Assembly: GCA_029937545.1 (NCBI GenBank)
Contig: JAPYPR010000009.1
Span: forward strand, 4,616-68,615
DNA length: 64,000 bases
Source: Erythrobacter sp.
Lineage (GTDB): Bacteria > Pseudomonadota > Alphaproteobacteria > Sphingomonadales > Sphingomonadaceae
Direction of reading: 5' to 3'
The notes under the pieces were generated by a model. That model did not search any database. It had not been told where the DNA came from and saw only the letters and a list, made by a program, of their open reading frames with translations. A program made the translations under genes and the position numbers. Each line of letters starts with the position of its first letter. Positions within the stretch are counted from its first letter, which is position 1. Below, piece by piece: positions 7,722 through 16,430 of the stretch.

Positions 7722-8461
7722 CAGCGGGCTCCCGGCGTGTCGACGGGGGTGGGGCGGAGCGGTTCGGTGCGGATGACGGCGAATTCGATGCGGCGATTGG
7801 CGGGATCGCCCGGGGCCATGCCCTCGACCGGTTCGGACGAACCCATACCGCGCGCACGAAGGCCATCGCGCGGGATGCCGCGGCTAACCAGCGCTTCGCG
7901 CACCGCCTGCGCGCGTTCCATGCTCAATTCGAGATTGCCGGGCTCTGTGCCCGATTTGTCGGTGTGGCCGGTGATCGAGATGATCGCGCCGAGGCAGGGC
8001 TGCAAGGCCGCGGCCACTTCGTCCAGCAGGAAGCGGCTGGCCGGCAGCAGCGCGCTCGACGCTTCCTCGAACCGGATCGAGCGGCTGCGCAGCAGGCCGT
8101 CGACGTCTTCCTGGCAGTGCAGCGGTTCGAACGTCGGCGCATCGCTTTCTGCCCGCGCGGTTCCGTCGCTCCAGACCACACCGCCGACACCGGGCATCCC
8201 GGCCACCGCCTGCGCGACGCGGGCGCGGGTCTGCTCGGGCAGGTCTTCACCATTGCTGAGGAGCGGATGGCGCGTCGGCGAGCCGTTCGCGCCGGTGAAG
8301 CGTGCAGTCACGCCGCCTCCGCCGTTTTCCGCGATCGCCTGTGCTGCACTTTCTTCGAGCGGCACAACGAAGGCATCGTCGGTCTGCGCAGCATAGCCAT
8401 AACCGGCGACCGCAACGAGCGCGGCACCGGCGACAATAGCGAGGGCAGGGCGGATCGACAT
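7721..8461 (-). CDS. OmpA-family peptidoglycan-binding protein
   Basis: A 246-residue envelope protein with an N-terminal hydrophobic helix (ALAIVAGAALVAVAGYGYA), a middle region resembling a BON-type domain (RARVAQAVAGMPGVGGVVW) and a C-terminal OmpA-like domain. The latter shows ISITGHTDKSGTEPGNLELS and the RAQAVREAL...RGMGSSEPV...NRRIEF pattern used to bind diaminopimelate in peptidoglycan. The layout resembles inner-membrane-anchored OmpA-like proteins. The stop overlaps the start of the 44-residue membrane protein gene. It probably tethers a membrane complex to the cell wall; the partners are inferred only from gene order. Confidence 0.85.
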   Translation of the reverse strand: MSIRPALAIVAGAALVAVAGYGYAAQTDDAFVVPLEESAAQAIAENGGGGVTARFTGANGSPTRHPLLSNGEDLPEQTRARVAQAVAGMPGVGGVVWSDGTARAESDAPTFEPLHCQEDVDGLLRSRSIRFEEASSALLPASRFLLDEVAAALQPCLGAIISITGHTDKSGTEPGNLELSMERAQAVREALVSRGIPRDGLRARGMGSSEPVEGMAPGDPANRRIEFAVIRTEPLRPTPVDTPGAR

Positions 8462-8503
8462 GGAGCGGCTCTTAGCCGCCCTGCGCCCCCCCTGCCAAGG
8501 CCG

Positions 8504-10201
8504 CTATTCCAGCGAGTCCGCCGTCTTCACCAGCTGCACGAACTCCTGCCGCCAGAAATCGCGCGGATTGCCTGCCAGCCGTGCGATCTGCCCGTAGCCG
8601 AAGCTTTCGAGCATGGGGTCGCCGCGCAGCTTCTGCCCGAAGGCTGCCACTGCGCTTGCGAAGGCGAAGTCGCCGCCGGGCAGCGTGCCGGTCTGCAGGG
8701 CGCGCGCCGGAAGCGTATAGGTGATGAGCGAGCTCTTCTCGCCATCGGGCATCTTGTAGCGCAACTTGATATAGGCCGCCTCGGCAGCAAGGTCGCGAGC
8801 GCGCGTGTCGACCTTGTCCTCGTAGCGGCGCTGGCCGATCCAGCCCTTGGCGCCGACCGGCACGACCTCGTAGAGCGCCGTCACCTGATGGCCCGCGCCG
8901 ATATCCCCCGCATCGACGGCGTCGTTGTCGAAGTCTTCCTCGCGCAGGATGCGGTTCTCGTAGCCGATCAGCCGGTACTGGCTGACTACGGCGGGATTGA
9001 ATTCGACCTGGATCTTCACGTCCTTGGCGATGGTGAACAGCGTCGTGCCCATCTCGTCGCCCAGCACCTTTCGGGCCTCCAGCGCGCTGTCAATGTAGGA
9101 ATAGTTGCCGTTCCCGTTATTGGCGATCTGCTCCATCATGGCATCGTTGAGATTGCCGCGTCCGAAGCCGAGTACGGACAGCGTCACGCCGGTTTCGCGC
9201 TTTTCCTCGATCAGCTCGACCAGCGCGTCGCGATCCGACGTGCCGACATTGAAATCGCCGTCCGTCGCCAGGATCACGCGGTTGACGCCGCCCTCGATCC
9301 GGTTCGCTTCGGCGACGCGGTAGGCCAGCTCGATACCGGCACCGCCTGCCGTCGATCCGCCAGCCTGCAGTTGCTCGATCGCGTCCCTGATCTTGCGCTC
9401 GTCATTCGTCGGCTCGAGCACGAGGCCCGCGGCCCCTGCATAGACGACGATGGAGACCCGGTCGCGCTCGGTCAGCTGGCCGGCAAGCTGGCGCATGGCC
9501 GTCTTCACCAGCGGCAGCTTGTCCGCGCTGTACATCGATCCCGATACGTCGAGCAGGAAGACGAGGTTTGCCGCCGGGCGGGTTTCCTCCGGCATCTCGT
9601 AGCCCGCGAGCCCGATCCGGACGAGGCGTGTTTCCGGGTTCCAGGGTGAGACCGCGACGTCGGTATTGACCGTGAAGGGCTGCGAGCGGTCCGCCGGGCG
9701 ATCGTAATCGTAGCGGAAGTAATTGACGAACTCCTCGGTCCGCACGGCGGCCTTGGGCGGCATCGCGCCCTCGGAAATGAAGCGCCGCGCGTTGGCATAG
9801 GCGCCGGTGTCGACATCGACCGAGAAGGTGGACACCGGCTCATTCGCGACGAGCTTCACCGGTGAGACTTCTTCACCGTCATACTGGTCCCGGCTCGGCA
9901 CCGTCGGAACGAAGACCGGGGGGAAATAGCGATACGTGCTGTCCGCTGCGCTCGTAGTCGTCGCCGCATCGGCCGCTTCCGCAGGAGCGGCAATCCTAGA
10001 CCCCGTCACCGCGATTGGCGCGGACTGCGTGTAGTCCGCTGGCGGGGGCGGCGGCGGAGGTGGCGGTGGTGACGTCGACCGATTCGCATCCGGAGACCCC
10101 TTGGAACCGGTGAGGACGATCTCCTCGCCCCCTTGCTGCGTGGCGCATCCGGCAAGCAGTGCAGCGGCGGCGCAGGTGGCGAACAGGTTTCTCAAACGCA
10201 T
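8504..10201 (-). CDS. YfbK-type von Willebrand factor A lipoprotein
   Basis: A 565-residue lipoprotein (lipobox LLAGC, Cys19) followed by a run of ten prolines (residues 45-54), which is likely to need EF-P for translation. It has the YfbK family layout: an N-terminal von Willebrand-associated domain (NEPVSTFSVDVDTGAYANAR), a vWA domain with an intact MIDAS motif DVSGSM (Asp218, Ser220, Ser222) and ILATDGDFNVG, and a C-terminal DUF3520-type domain (AYIKLRYKMPDGEKS). vWA domains bind metal ions and mediate protein contacts; the specific function of this family is not known. It is transcribed alone, with an 87-bp gap to the upstream flippase gene. Confidence 0.87.
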   Translation of the reverse strand: MRLRNLFATCAAAALLAGCATQQGGEEIVLTGSKGSPDANRSTSPPPPPPPPPPADYTQSAPIAVTGSRIAAPAEAADAATTTSAADSTYRYFPPVFVPTVPSRDQYDGEEVSPVKLVANEPVSTFSVDVDTGAYANARRFISEGAMPPKAAVRTEEFVNYFRYDYDRPADRSQPFTVNTDVAVSPWNPETRLVRIGLAGYEMPEETRPAANLVFLLDVSGSMYSADKLPLVKTAMRQLAGQLTERDRVSIVVYAGAAGLVLEPTNDERKIRDAIEQLQAGGSTAGGAGIELAYRVAEANRIEGGVNRVILATDGDFNVGTSDRDALVELIEEKRETGVTLSVLGFGRGNLNDAMMEQIANNGNGNYSYIDSALEARKVLGDEMGTTLFTIAKDVKIQVEFNPAVVSQYRLIGYENRILREEDFDNDAVDAGDIGAGHQVTALYEVVPVGAKGWIGQRRYEDKVDTRARDLAAEAAYIKLRYKMPDGEKSSLITYTLPARALQTGTLPGGDFAFASAVAAFGQKLRGDPMLESFGYGQIARLAGNPRDFWRQEFVQLVKTADSLE

Positions 10202-10288
10202 GGGCAGTCCTCCCTTTTTTCAAGAGATAGTATTACATGGCTGCCGCGTGAATGCCGACTGAACGTTCGCCAGCAGCGACGAGCTGCG

Positions 10289-11791
10289 TCAGGCCGGCTT
10301 GTCCGAAGGTTTGTCCAGATTGCGCCGGAATAACATGCGATCCTCCGGGCCGAAGCCGCGCTTCCAGATGACCCAGCCATAGACCAGCAGGATCGCGGGA
10401 ACACCGAACGCCAACTCTGCCCATTCCGGCAGCCGTGTAGCCAGCCAGCCGACCACCACGGCGGGCGCGATGGCATAGACCAGTGCCCAACGGAAATTGT
10501 TGATCGAATGGCCAAGGATCTTCGATAGCAAAACGGCCTTGATCAGGCTTGCCGTGCCGAGCGCGATGGCGAGGGCGAGGGCAGCGGCGGCCGCCTTGAA
10601 CGGCTCACCATAACCTGCCGCGACGACGGCTTGGATCAGCACGATGGTCAGCACGGCCTGGAACGCGATGGTGCCGATCGAAATCCACAAATTGCGGACG
10701 CGCGCGACGTAGATCAGCACGGCTTCGGACACGACTGCCGTTGCGGCTACGACCTCGGCAGCAAGCAACAGCGCAAGGGCTCCGGTGCCGCCGACGAATT
10801 CCGGCCCGATCAGACCCATCACCGCCTCGCCCGGCACGCCGAGTGCCAGCGCGATGCCGGCCTGCATGGCTATGATCCAGAAGCCGACCTGGCAGACCTG
10901 TCTGGCGATCGCCTCGTAATTCTTCGTCTTGAGGTTCTTGGTGATGACCGGGCCGAGGATCGGCTCGAAACTGGTTTTCAGCTTCTGTGGCAGGCTCGCG
11001 ACCTGTTGCGCGACGTAATAGACGCCGACCGCGCTGGGCGCTGCGAACAGGCCGAGGATGAAAATATCGACCCGCCGGGTCCCCCATTCGATCGCATCGG
11101 CGGTTGCCAGCGGCAGCGCGCGGGCGGTCGTGCGGGCCATATAGGGCAGCTCGATTCGCCACTGGCGCGGCAGGCCGTAGGTGCGAAGGAAGGTCCACAG
11201 GCCCGTCGCGAGCCCGGCATAGATCGAAATGAGGTATGCCAGCGAGAGTCCGGCTTCCTGCAGCGAAGGCACGAACCAGAACACGCCCGCCATGATCGAT
11301 ATCGTCCACGGCTCCACCACGGCGCGAGCGCGCACGGTGGTAGCGATATCGTATTTGTAGGCCTGCGCCGCGAGCACGATCTCGGTCAGCGCATAGCCGG
11401 GAATGGCGAGGACGATGAGCCGGTCGAGCTCGGAATACTGCCCACTCGGAAAGAGCGGCGCGGGGACGAACCAGAAGAAGATTGCTGCCAGGGTCGAGAA
11501 GAACAGCGCCAGCAGCATGCCGTCGAATGCGAGGTTGGCGGGATGGACCCCCTCGCCGTCGGACATGCGCTGCGCCAGTCCGCGCTTTTCGCCCATGGCG
11601 CAGACGAGCGCGACCAATTCCACCACTACCAACGCGGATGCGAACACGCCCAGCGCCTCCGGTCCGTAGAGGCGGCCCGCGATGAACAGGAAGGGCAGGC
11701 GCGCCAGCAGGCGCAGCAGGAACCCGAAGAAGTTCTGCCGTCCGCCCTTGGCGAGGGCGGTCATGTCTTCGTCGGATTGTCCGGCTGTCAC
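10289..11791 (-). CDS. Oligosaccharide flippase family (Wzx-like) membrane protein
   Basis: A 500-residue polytopic membrane protein of the MOP superfamily, which flips lipid-linked oligosaccharides or related lipids across the inner membrane. The N-terminal segment GGRQNFFGFLLRLLARLPFLFIAGRL is typical, followed by about twelve to fourteen hydrophobic helices and a short basic tail. The start is taken as GTG 11791, which overlaps the gpsA stop (GTGA). An ATG at 11764 is an alternative that leaves the first helix intact. It is the last gene of a tsaD-gpsA-flippase unit. Together with the decayed glycan genes at 1-1951 it hints that surface polysaccharide export is, or was, part of this strain's biology. 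Substrate unknown. Confidence 0.8.
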   Translation of the reverse strand: MTAGQSDEDMTALAKGGRQNFFGFLLRLLARLPFLFIAGRLYGPEALGVFASALVVVELVALVCAMGEKRGLAQRMSDGEGVHPANLAFDGMLLALFFSTLAAIFFWFVPAPLFPSGQYSELDRLIVLAIPGYALTEIVLAAQAYKYDIATTVRARAVVEPWTISIMAGVFWFVPSLQEAGLSLAYLISIYAGLATGLWTFLRTYGLPRQWRIELPYMARTTARALPLATADAIEWGTRRVDIFILGLFAAPSAVGVYYVAQQVASLPQKLKTSFEPILGPVITKNLKTKNYEAIARQVCQVGFWIIAMQAGIALALGVPGEAVMGLIGPEFVGGTGALALLLAAEVVAATAVVSEAVLIYVARVRNLWISIGTIAFQAVLTIVLIQAVVAAGYGEPFKAAAAALALAIALGTASLIKAVLLSKILGHSINNFRWALVYAIAPAVVVGWLATRLPEWAELAFGVPAILLVYGWVIWKRGFGPEDRMLFRRNLDKPSDKPA

Positions 11792-12780
11792 CCGGCGCTG
11801 CCCTGTTCGGCCTTGAGCGGGCGGGCCAAGATGCCCGATACGGTCTTGCGCGGATCGTCGCCGTTGATGAGACCGTAGACCGCAGTGACGATCGGCATGG
11901 CGACCCCGTGCCGCGCGGCCAGCTCGACGAGCACGGGTGCGGTATGCGCGCCTTCCGCCACGGTCCGCCGGTCGGCCATCAGCTCTTCGGCTCGCTGGCC
12001 TTCACCCAGCGCTTTGCCGAGTGAGAAATTACGGCTCGAGGTGGAGGAGCAGGTCAGCACGAGATCGCCGAGGCCGCACAGGCCCGCCAGCGTCTCCGCC
12101 CGCGCGCCGAGCGCCTCGCCGAAGCGGAGCATTTCGGCATAACCGCGCGCGATCAGCGCGGCGCGGGCGTTCTGGCCGAGGCCGAGACCGTCGACCACGC
12201 CGCAGGCAATGGCGAGCACGTTCTTGACCGCGCCGCCGATCTCTGCGCCGGTGACATCGTCGGAATAGTAGGGCCGGAAGGTGTGGCGCGCGACGACCGG
12301 CGAAATGCGATCCCACTGTGCTTCGCCGCCCGAACAGGCGAGCGTGACGGCTGTCGGCAGGCCTGCCGCGACCTCATGCGCGAAGGTGGGGCCGGAAAGA
12401 ACGCCGACCGCGCTTCCCGGGGCCGCGTCGCGGGCGACATCGTTCATCAACTGGCCGCTGCTCGCCTCGATGCCCTTGGAGCATAGGAGCAAGTCTGCAG
12501 GATGCGCCGGCATGTCGGAGAGCACGCTGCCCATATGCTGGGCGGGCGTGACGACGAGCAGGACGTCGAGCTTTGCCATCTCGGCCAGATCGCCGGTCGC
12601 CCGCACCGTCTCCGCCAGCGTCGCCGAGGGCAGGAACAGCGTGTTGGTGTGTTGTGCGTTGATTTCATCCACCAGTTCCGGCTCGCGCGCCCAGATCAGC
12701 ACGTCGCGCCCGTCGCTGGCGAGCATTTGCGCGAGCGCCGTGCCCCAGGCACCCGCCCCAAGCACGCCGACGCTGGTCAT
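11788..12780 (-). CDS. gpsA: Glycerol-3-phosphate dehydrogenase [NAD(P)+]
   Basis: A 330-residue cytosolic enzyme that reduces dihydroxyacetone phosphate to sn-glycerol-3-phosphate, the precursor of all phospholipids. The Rossmann motif [14 protein letters not shown] is at residues 5-18. [20 protein letters not shown] and the catalytic Lys region [13 protein letters not shown] are conserved, and the C-terminal [14 protein letters not shown]...NFSLG substrate-binding segment is complete. The ATG overlaps the tsaD stop and the stop overlaps the flippase GTG, so the three genes are coupled. Length and motifs are normal for the family. Confidence 0.95.
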   Translation of the reverse strand: MTSVGVLGAGAWGTALAQMLASDGRDVLIWAREPELVDEINAQHTNTLFLPSATLAETVRATGDLAEMAKLDVLLVVTPAQHMGSVLSDMPAHPADLLLCSKGIEASSGQLMNDVARDAAPGSAVGVLSGPTFAHEVAAGLPTAVTLACSGGEAQWDRISPVVARHTFRPYYSDDVTGAEIGGAVKNVLAIACGVVDGLGLGQNARAALIARGYAEMLRFGEALGARAETLAGLCGLGDLVLTCSSTSSRNFSLGKALGEGQRAEELMADRRTVAEGAHTAPVLVELAARHGVAMPIVTAVYGLINGDDPRKTVSGILARPLKAEQGSAG

Positions 12781-13805
12781 GCCTTCACTCCTGCGCCGCG
12801 GACGGGCTCAGCATCGGGATCGAGCGGCCAGCGCGGGCGGGCGGCAATATCGAGCGGGTCGGACTGCCCGAGGCGCTCGACACCCGCCCAGGCAATCATT
12901 GCAGCGTTATCGGTGCACAGCGCGGGCGGCGGAGCGGCGAAGCGCATGCAGTGGTCTGCGGCGAACCTTTCGAGGGCCGCACGAACGGTCGCGTTTGCCG
13001 CTACCCCGCCCGCCACGACCAGCGTGCCGACATCGTCCATGCCCTCGAGCGCGATCCGCAGCCGGTCGACCACGCAATCGACGGCAGCCTGCTGGAAACT
13101 CGCGGCGAGATCTGCGGCCGTGTGGTTAGCGCTCTCGTGGGCGCGCAGCACCGCGCTCTTCAGGCCCGCGAAGGAGAAATGCGGTTCGCCACTGCCGACC
13201 ATGGGGCGAGGCAGGGCCACGGCTGCGGGGTCGCCGTCCTTCGCCACGCGCTCAACCGCGGGGCCGCCGGGGAAACCGAGGCCAAGGATCTTGGCGGTCT
13301 TGTCGAAGGCCTCGCCCAGCGCATCGTCGATGGTGGTGGCGAGGCGCTTGTACTGCCCGACGCCGTTGACGCGCAGGATCTGGCAATGCCCGCCCGAGAC
13401 GAGCAGCAGGGCGTAGGGAAATTCGATCGAGCTATCCGCAAGGCGCGGGCTGAGCGCGTGGCCTTCGAGATGATTGATCGCGATCAGCGGCGTTTCGCTC
13501 GCCATCGCGAGCGCCTTGGCGCTGACCAGCCCGACCATCACGCCGCCGATCAGACCCGGACCCGCCGTGGCCGCGATGGCATCGCAATCGGCGAGGCCCA
13601 CTCCGGCATCCGCCAGCACGCCTTCGATCATCGGGGCCAGCCGCTCGGCATGGGCGCGCGCCGCGATCTCCGGCACCACGCCGCCATAAGGCGCATGTTC
13701 CGCGTCCTGCGAGGCGATGCGCTGCGCCACGATGCGGCCTTCGCCATCGACCAGCGCGGCGGCCGTTTCGTCGCAGGAACTTTCTATGCCGAGCACGAGT
13801 ACCAT
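12777..13805 (-). CDS. tsaD: tRNA N6-adenosine threonylcarbamoyltransferase
   Basis: A 342-residue Kae1/TsaD ASKHA-fold protein that transfers the threonylcarbamoyl group to A37 of ANN-decoding tRNAs. [14 protein letters not shown] opens the protein. The iron-binding histidines lie in [10 protein letters not shown] (His112, His116), with [10 protein letters not shown] and [10 protein letters not shown] for nucleotide binding and [12 protein letters not shown] near the end supplying the remaining metal ligand. It is divergent from hemC across only 46 bp, which must hold both promoters, and it heads the unit with gpsA and the flippase. Confidence 0.96.
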   Translation of the reverse strand: MVLVLGIESSCDETAAALVDGEGRIVAQRIASQDAEHAPYGGVVPEIAARAHAERLAPMIEGVLADAGVGLADCDAIAATAGPGLIGGVMVGLVSAKALAMASETPLIAINHLEGHALSPRLADSSIEFPYALLLVSGGHCQILRVNGVGQYKRLATTIDDALGEAFDKTAKILGLGFPGGPAVERVAKDGDPAAVALPRPMVGSGEPHFSFAGLKSAVLRAHESANHTAADLAASFQQAAVDCVVDRLRIALEGMDDVGTLVVAGGVAANATVRAALERFAADHCMRFAAPPPALCTDNAAMIAWAGVERLGQSDPLDIAARPRWPLDPDAEPVRGAGVKA

Positions 13806-13851
13806 CGCGCTTTCCCTTAGCGGTATCGCTCGCTAGGGCAAGCGAACCTCT

Positions 13852-14781
13852 ATGGCCGACACACCGCTCATCCGCCTCGGAACCCGCCAGTCGCCGCTTG
13901 CCATGGCACAGGCGCACGAAACCCGCGTGCGCCTGTGCGCGGCGCATGGCTGGGACGAGGCGGCGGTCGAGCTCGTGCCGGTGATCGCCAGCGGCGACAA
14001 GATCCAGGACCGTCCGCTGGCCGAAATCGGCGGCAAGGCGCTGTGGACGCGCGAACTCGATATCTGGCTGGCGGAGGGCCGGATCGACGCTGCGGTGCAT
14101 TCGATGAAGGATGTCGAAACGCTCCGGCCCGAGACGCTGACGATCGCCGCGATCCTGCCGCGCGCGGACAAGGCGGACGTGCTGCTCGGCGCGGCTTCGC
14201 TTGAGGCCATTCCGGAAGGTGCGCGGGTAGGTACGAGTGCTCCGCGCCGCGCGGCTCAGTTGCTGCATCGCCGGCCCGATCTACGCGTGGTCGGCATCCG
14301 GGGTAACGTGGCGACCCGCATGGCCAAGCTCGAAGCTGGGGAGGCCGATGCGACCTTCCTCGCGGCGGCGGGGCTGCAGCGCCTTGGCGAGGAGCAGGTC
14401 GGCACGCGCCTCGATCCCGAAGACTGGCTGCCCGCACCGGCACAGGCGGCAATCGGGATCGAATGCCGTACCGACAATGCGCAGGCCCGCGACTATCTGG
14501 CAGCCATCGACCATGGTCCCAGCCATGCGGAAATCCTCGCCGAGCGCCTACTGCTCGAAGGGCTCGGCGGCGGCTGCAGCAGCCCGATCGCGGCGCTGAC
14601 CAGCACGGATGGCGATACACTGGTTCTTAGAGCGGCGATCTTCAGCGCCGACGGGCGAGACCGGATCGAGGACAGCGCCAGCTTTGCCAGCGACGACCAC
14701 GATGCACCGCGCGAGTTGGCGGCCCGCTTGCTAAGCCGCGCTTCGCCTGTAGTGCGCGCGCTGTTCGAGGGCCGGGCGTGA
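13852..14781 (+). CDS. hemC: Hydroxymethylbilane synthase (porphobilinogen deaminase)
   Basis: A 309-residue enzyme that condenses four porphobilinogen molecules into hydroxymethylbilane for heme, and in phototrophic relatives bacteriochlorophyll. Motifs are RLGTRQSPLAMAQ at the start, HSMKDVET, RVGTSAPRRAAQL and GIRGNVATRM. The dipyrromethane cofactor attaches to the Cys in GLGGGCSSPIAAL (Cys242). It shares a short divergent promoter region with tsaD and its stop overlaps hemD (GTGA), so the two heme genes are coupled. Confidence 0.96.
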   Translation: MADTPLIRLGTRQSPLAMAQAHETRVRLCAAHGWDEAAVELVPVIASGDKIQDRPLAEIGGKALWTRELDIWLAEGRIDAAVHSMKDVETLRPETLTIAAILPRADKADVLLGAASLEAIPEGARVGTSAPRRAAQLLHRRPDLRVVGIRGNVATRMAKLEAGEADATFLAAAGLQRLGEEQVGTRLDPEDWLPAPAQAAIGIECRTDNAQARDYLAAIDHGPSHAEILAERLLLEGLGGGCSSPIAALTSTDGDTLVLRAAIFSADGRDRIEDSASFASDDHDAPRELAARLLSRASPVVRALFEGRA

Positions 14782-15470
14782 AACCACTCCTTCTTTTACG
14801 GCCGGAACCGGGCTGGACGGTGTCGGCGAAGACCGCTCGGGATATGGGCATGGAGGTGGTCGGCGCGCCGCTGTTCGACATCGAGACGGTTGCCTGGGAC
14901 CCACCGGAGCGGGACCAGTTCGACGGACTTCTGATCGGCAGCGCCAATGCCTTTCGCCATGCTGGCGATAGCCTGAAACGCTATGCGAAGCTGCCGGTCC
15001 ACGTCGTCGGACAGGCGACTGCCGATGCCGCACGCAGCGCTGGCCTGATGGTCGGGCAGGTGGGCAAGGGCGGGCTTCAGTCCGTCCTCGACCGGCTCGA
15101 AGGTCGTAAACTGCGTCTGTTGCGGCTGGCGGGTGAGGAGCGGGTGCCACTGAAGGCCCCCGAGGGGCTGCGCATCGAGACGCGGGTGGTTTATCGCGCC
15201 GTGCCGCAATCTCTGGAATTGCCCGCGCCCTTGCTCCGCGGGACGGTCGTCGCGCTCCATTCGGGTGCCGCTGCCGAACGCTTCGCGGAAGAATGCGAGC
15301 GGCTGAAGGTCGACCGCACCAAACTTATCGTCGTCGCCATCGGCTCGCGCGTCGCCGAAATGGTCGGCGAAGGCTGGGCGTCCGTCCACGTTGCGTGGAC
15401 GCCCGACGATGGCGCAATGCTGGCCTTGGCGAAATCTTTGTGCCAAGAATCGACCGACGGGGATGGATAG
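14778..15470 (+). CDS. hemD: Uroporphyrinogen-III synthase
   Basis: A 230-residue HemD-fold enzyme that cyclises hydroxymethylbilane to uroporphyrinogen III. Sequence conservation in this family is always low. The N-terminal LLLRPEPGWTVSAKTARDMG, FDGLLIGSANAFRHAG and the late VVALHSGAAAERFAEEC and LIVVAIGSRVAEM segments fit its two Rossmann-like lobes. It starts at GTG 14778 inside the hemC stop, so context strongly supports the assignment. The downstream mitofilin-like gene begins 39 bp later. Confidence 0.92.
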   Translation: MKPLLLLRPEPGWTVSAKTARDMGMEVVGAPLFDIETVAWDPPERDQFDGLLIGSANAFRHAGDSLKRYAKLPVHVVGQATADAARSAGLMVGQVGKGGLQSVLDRLEGRKLRLLRLAGEERVPLKAPEGLRIETRVVYRAVPQSLELPAPLLRGTVVALHSGAAAERFAEECERLKVDRTKLIVVAIGSRVAEMVGEGWASVHVAWTPDDGAMLALAKSLCQESTDGDG

Positions 15471-15509
15471 GTCTGGAACACCGGCCATCGGGTCGCAGAA
15501 CGGAAGTCG

Positions 15510-16397
15510 ATGAAAGAATTCACCAGCAGCTCGCGCAAGGGGCCGTCCGTACGGCCCGTGCTCGCAGCGGTCCTTGCCTCTTTCCTGCTCGGCGGGGCCG
15601 TGGCGGGATATGCCGTCTACAAGATGCAGGACCGCGAGCCCGAGGTCGTGCAGCTGCCTCCCTCGGATGCAGGCGAACCTTCCGCCAACCCGTCGGCCTT
15701 GCCGACCCCGACGCCCTCCGCCACGGCAAGCCAGGCGGCCGAGCAGGCCGTCGCCCGTGTGGAAGAGCAACAGGGCGGGATCGACCAGCGGCTGGCCGCG
15801 GCGGAGCAACGGCTCTCGCGGCTCGATCTCCAGGCGCAGGCTGCGGCGGGCAATGCCGCGCGGGCCGAGGGCCTGCTCATCGCATTCGCTACGCGGCGAG
15901 CGCTGGAAAAAGGCGCGGAACTTGGCTTCCTTGCGGACCAGCTGCGGCTCCGCTTCGGCGATGCCATGCCCAATGCGGTCGATACGCTGATCCGCACCAG
16001 CCGCGATCCGGTGACGCTCGACGTCTTGATCGCGCGGCTCGAAGGTCTCGCACCGCGCCTTGCCGAACCGTCGCAGACTGGCGGTTTCGAGCGGTTTCAG
16101 GAAGAACTCTCGCAGCTGTTCATCATTCGCAGCGAGAGCGCCCCGTCGCCGCAACCGGAACGGCGGCTGGAACGCGCGCGTTTGTTCCTCGAAAGCGGAC
16201 GAACCGAAGCGGCCATCGCCGAGGTACGCAATTTGCCGGGAGCGCAGAACGCGCGCAGCTGGATCCGCGATGCGGAGCGGTTCGCCGCCATGCAGCAGGC
16301 ACTCGACCTGATCGAAACGGCCGCCGTGCTGGAACCGCGCCGCCTGCGTGACGGGGCGGGCAACCGGATCGAACAGCCGAGCCCGGTCGAGGAATAG
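15510..16397 (+). CDS. Mitofilin-like inner-membrane protein
   Basis: A 295-residue protein with one N-terminal transmembrane helix (VLAAVLASFLLGGAVAGYAV), a Pro/Ser/Thr-rich linker, a predicted coiled coil (QAAEQAVARVEEQQGGIDQR onward) and a helical C-terminal half. This architecture immediately behind hemD matches the alphaproteobacterial mitofilin/Mic60-like proteins, sometimes called HemX-like, thought to shape or contact the inner membrane. It lacks any enzyme motif. It ends in a GC-rich inverted repeat that may terminate the hem operon. Identity rests on architecture and position, not on strong motifs. Confidence 0.72.
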   Translation: MKEFTSSSRKGPSVRPVLAAVLASFLLGGAVAGYAVYKMQDREPEVVQLPPSDAGEPSANPSALPTPTPSATASQAAEQAVARVEEQQGGIDQRLAAAEQRLSRLDLQAQAAAGNAARAEGLLIAFATRRALEKGAELGFLADQLRLRFGDAMPNAVDTLIRTSRDPVTLDVLIARLEGLAPRLAEPSQTGGFERFQEELSQLFIIRSESAPSPQPERRLERARLFLESGRTEAAIAEVRNLPGAQNARSWIRDAERFAAMQQALDLIETAAVLEPRRLRDGAGNRIEQPSPVEE

Positions 16398-16406
16398 CGG
16401 GCTCGG
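16377..16406. terminator. Inverted repeat between converging hem operon and ubiH-type gene
   Basis: CCGAGCCCG (16377-16385) and CGGGCTCGG (16398-16406) form a perfect 9-bp stem with a 12-nt loop that contains the stop codon of the mitofilin-like gene. It lies between two converging genes, which suits a bidirectional terminator, but there is no T-run on either strand, so factor-independent termination is doubtful. Confidence 0.4.
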
Positions 16407-16430
16407 CCCTCTCAGTATCGAGTCCTGACC

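Noticed and set aside
7964-9649. A 561-codon plus-strand frame opposite the OmpA-like and vWA genes
   Set aside because: Antisense shadow with no domain or signal; both minus-strand genes have clear motifs.
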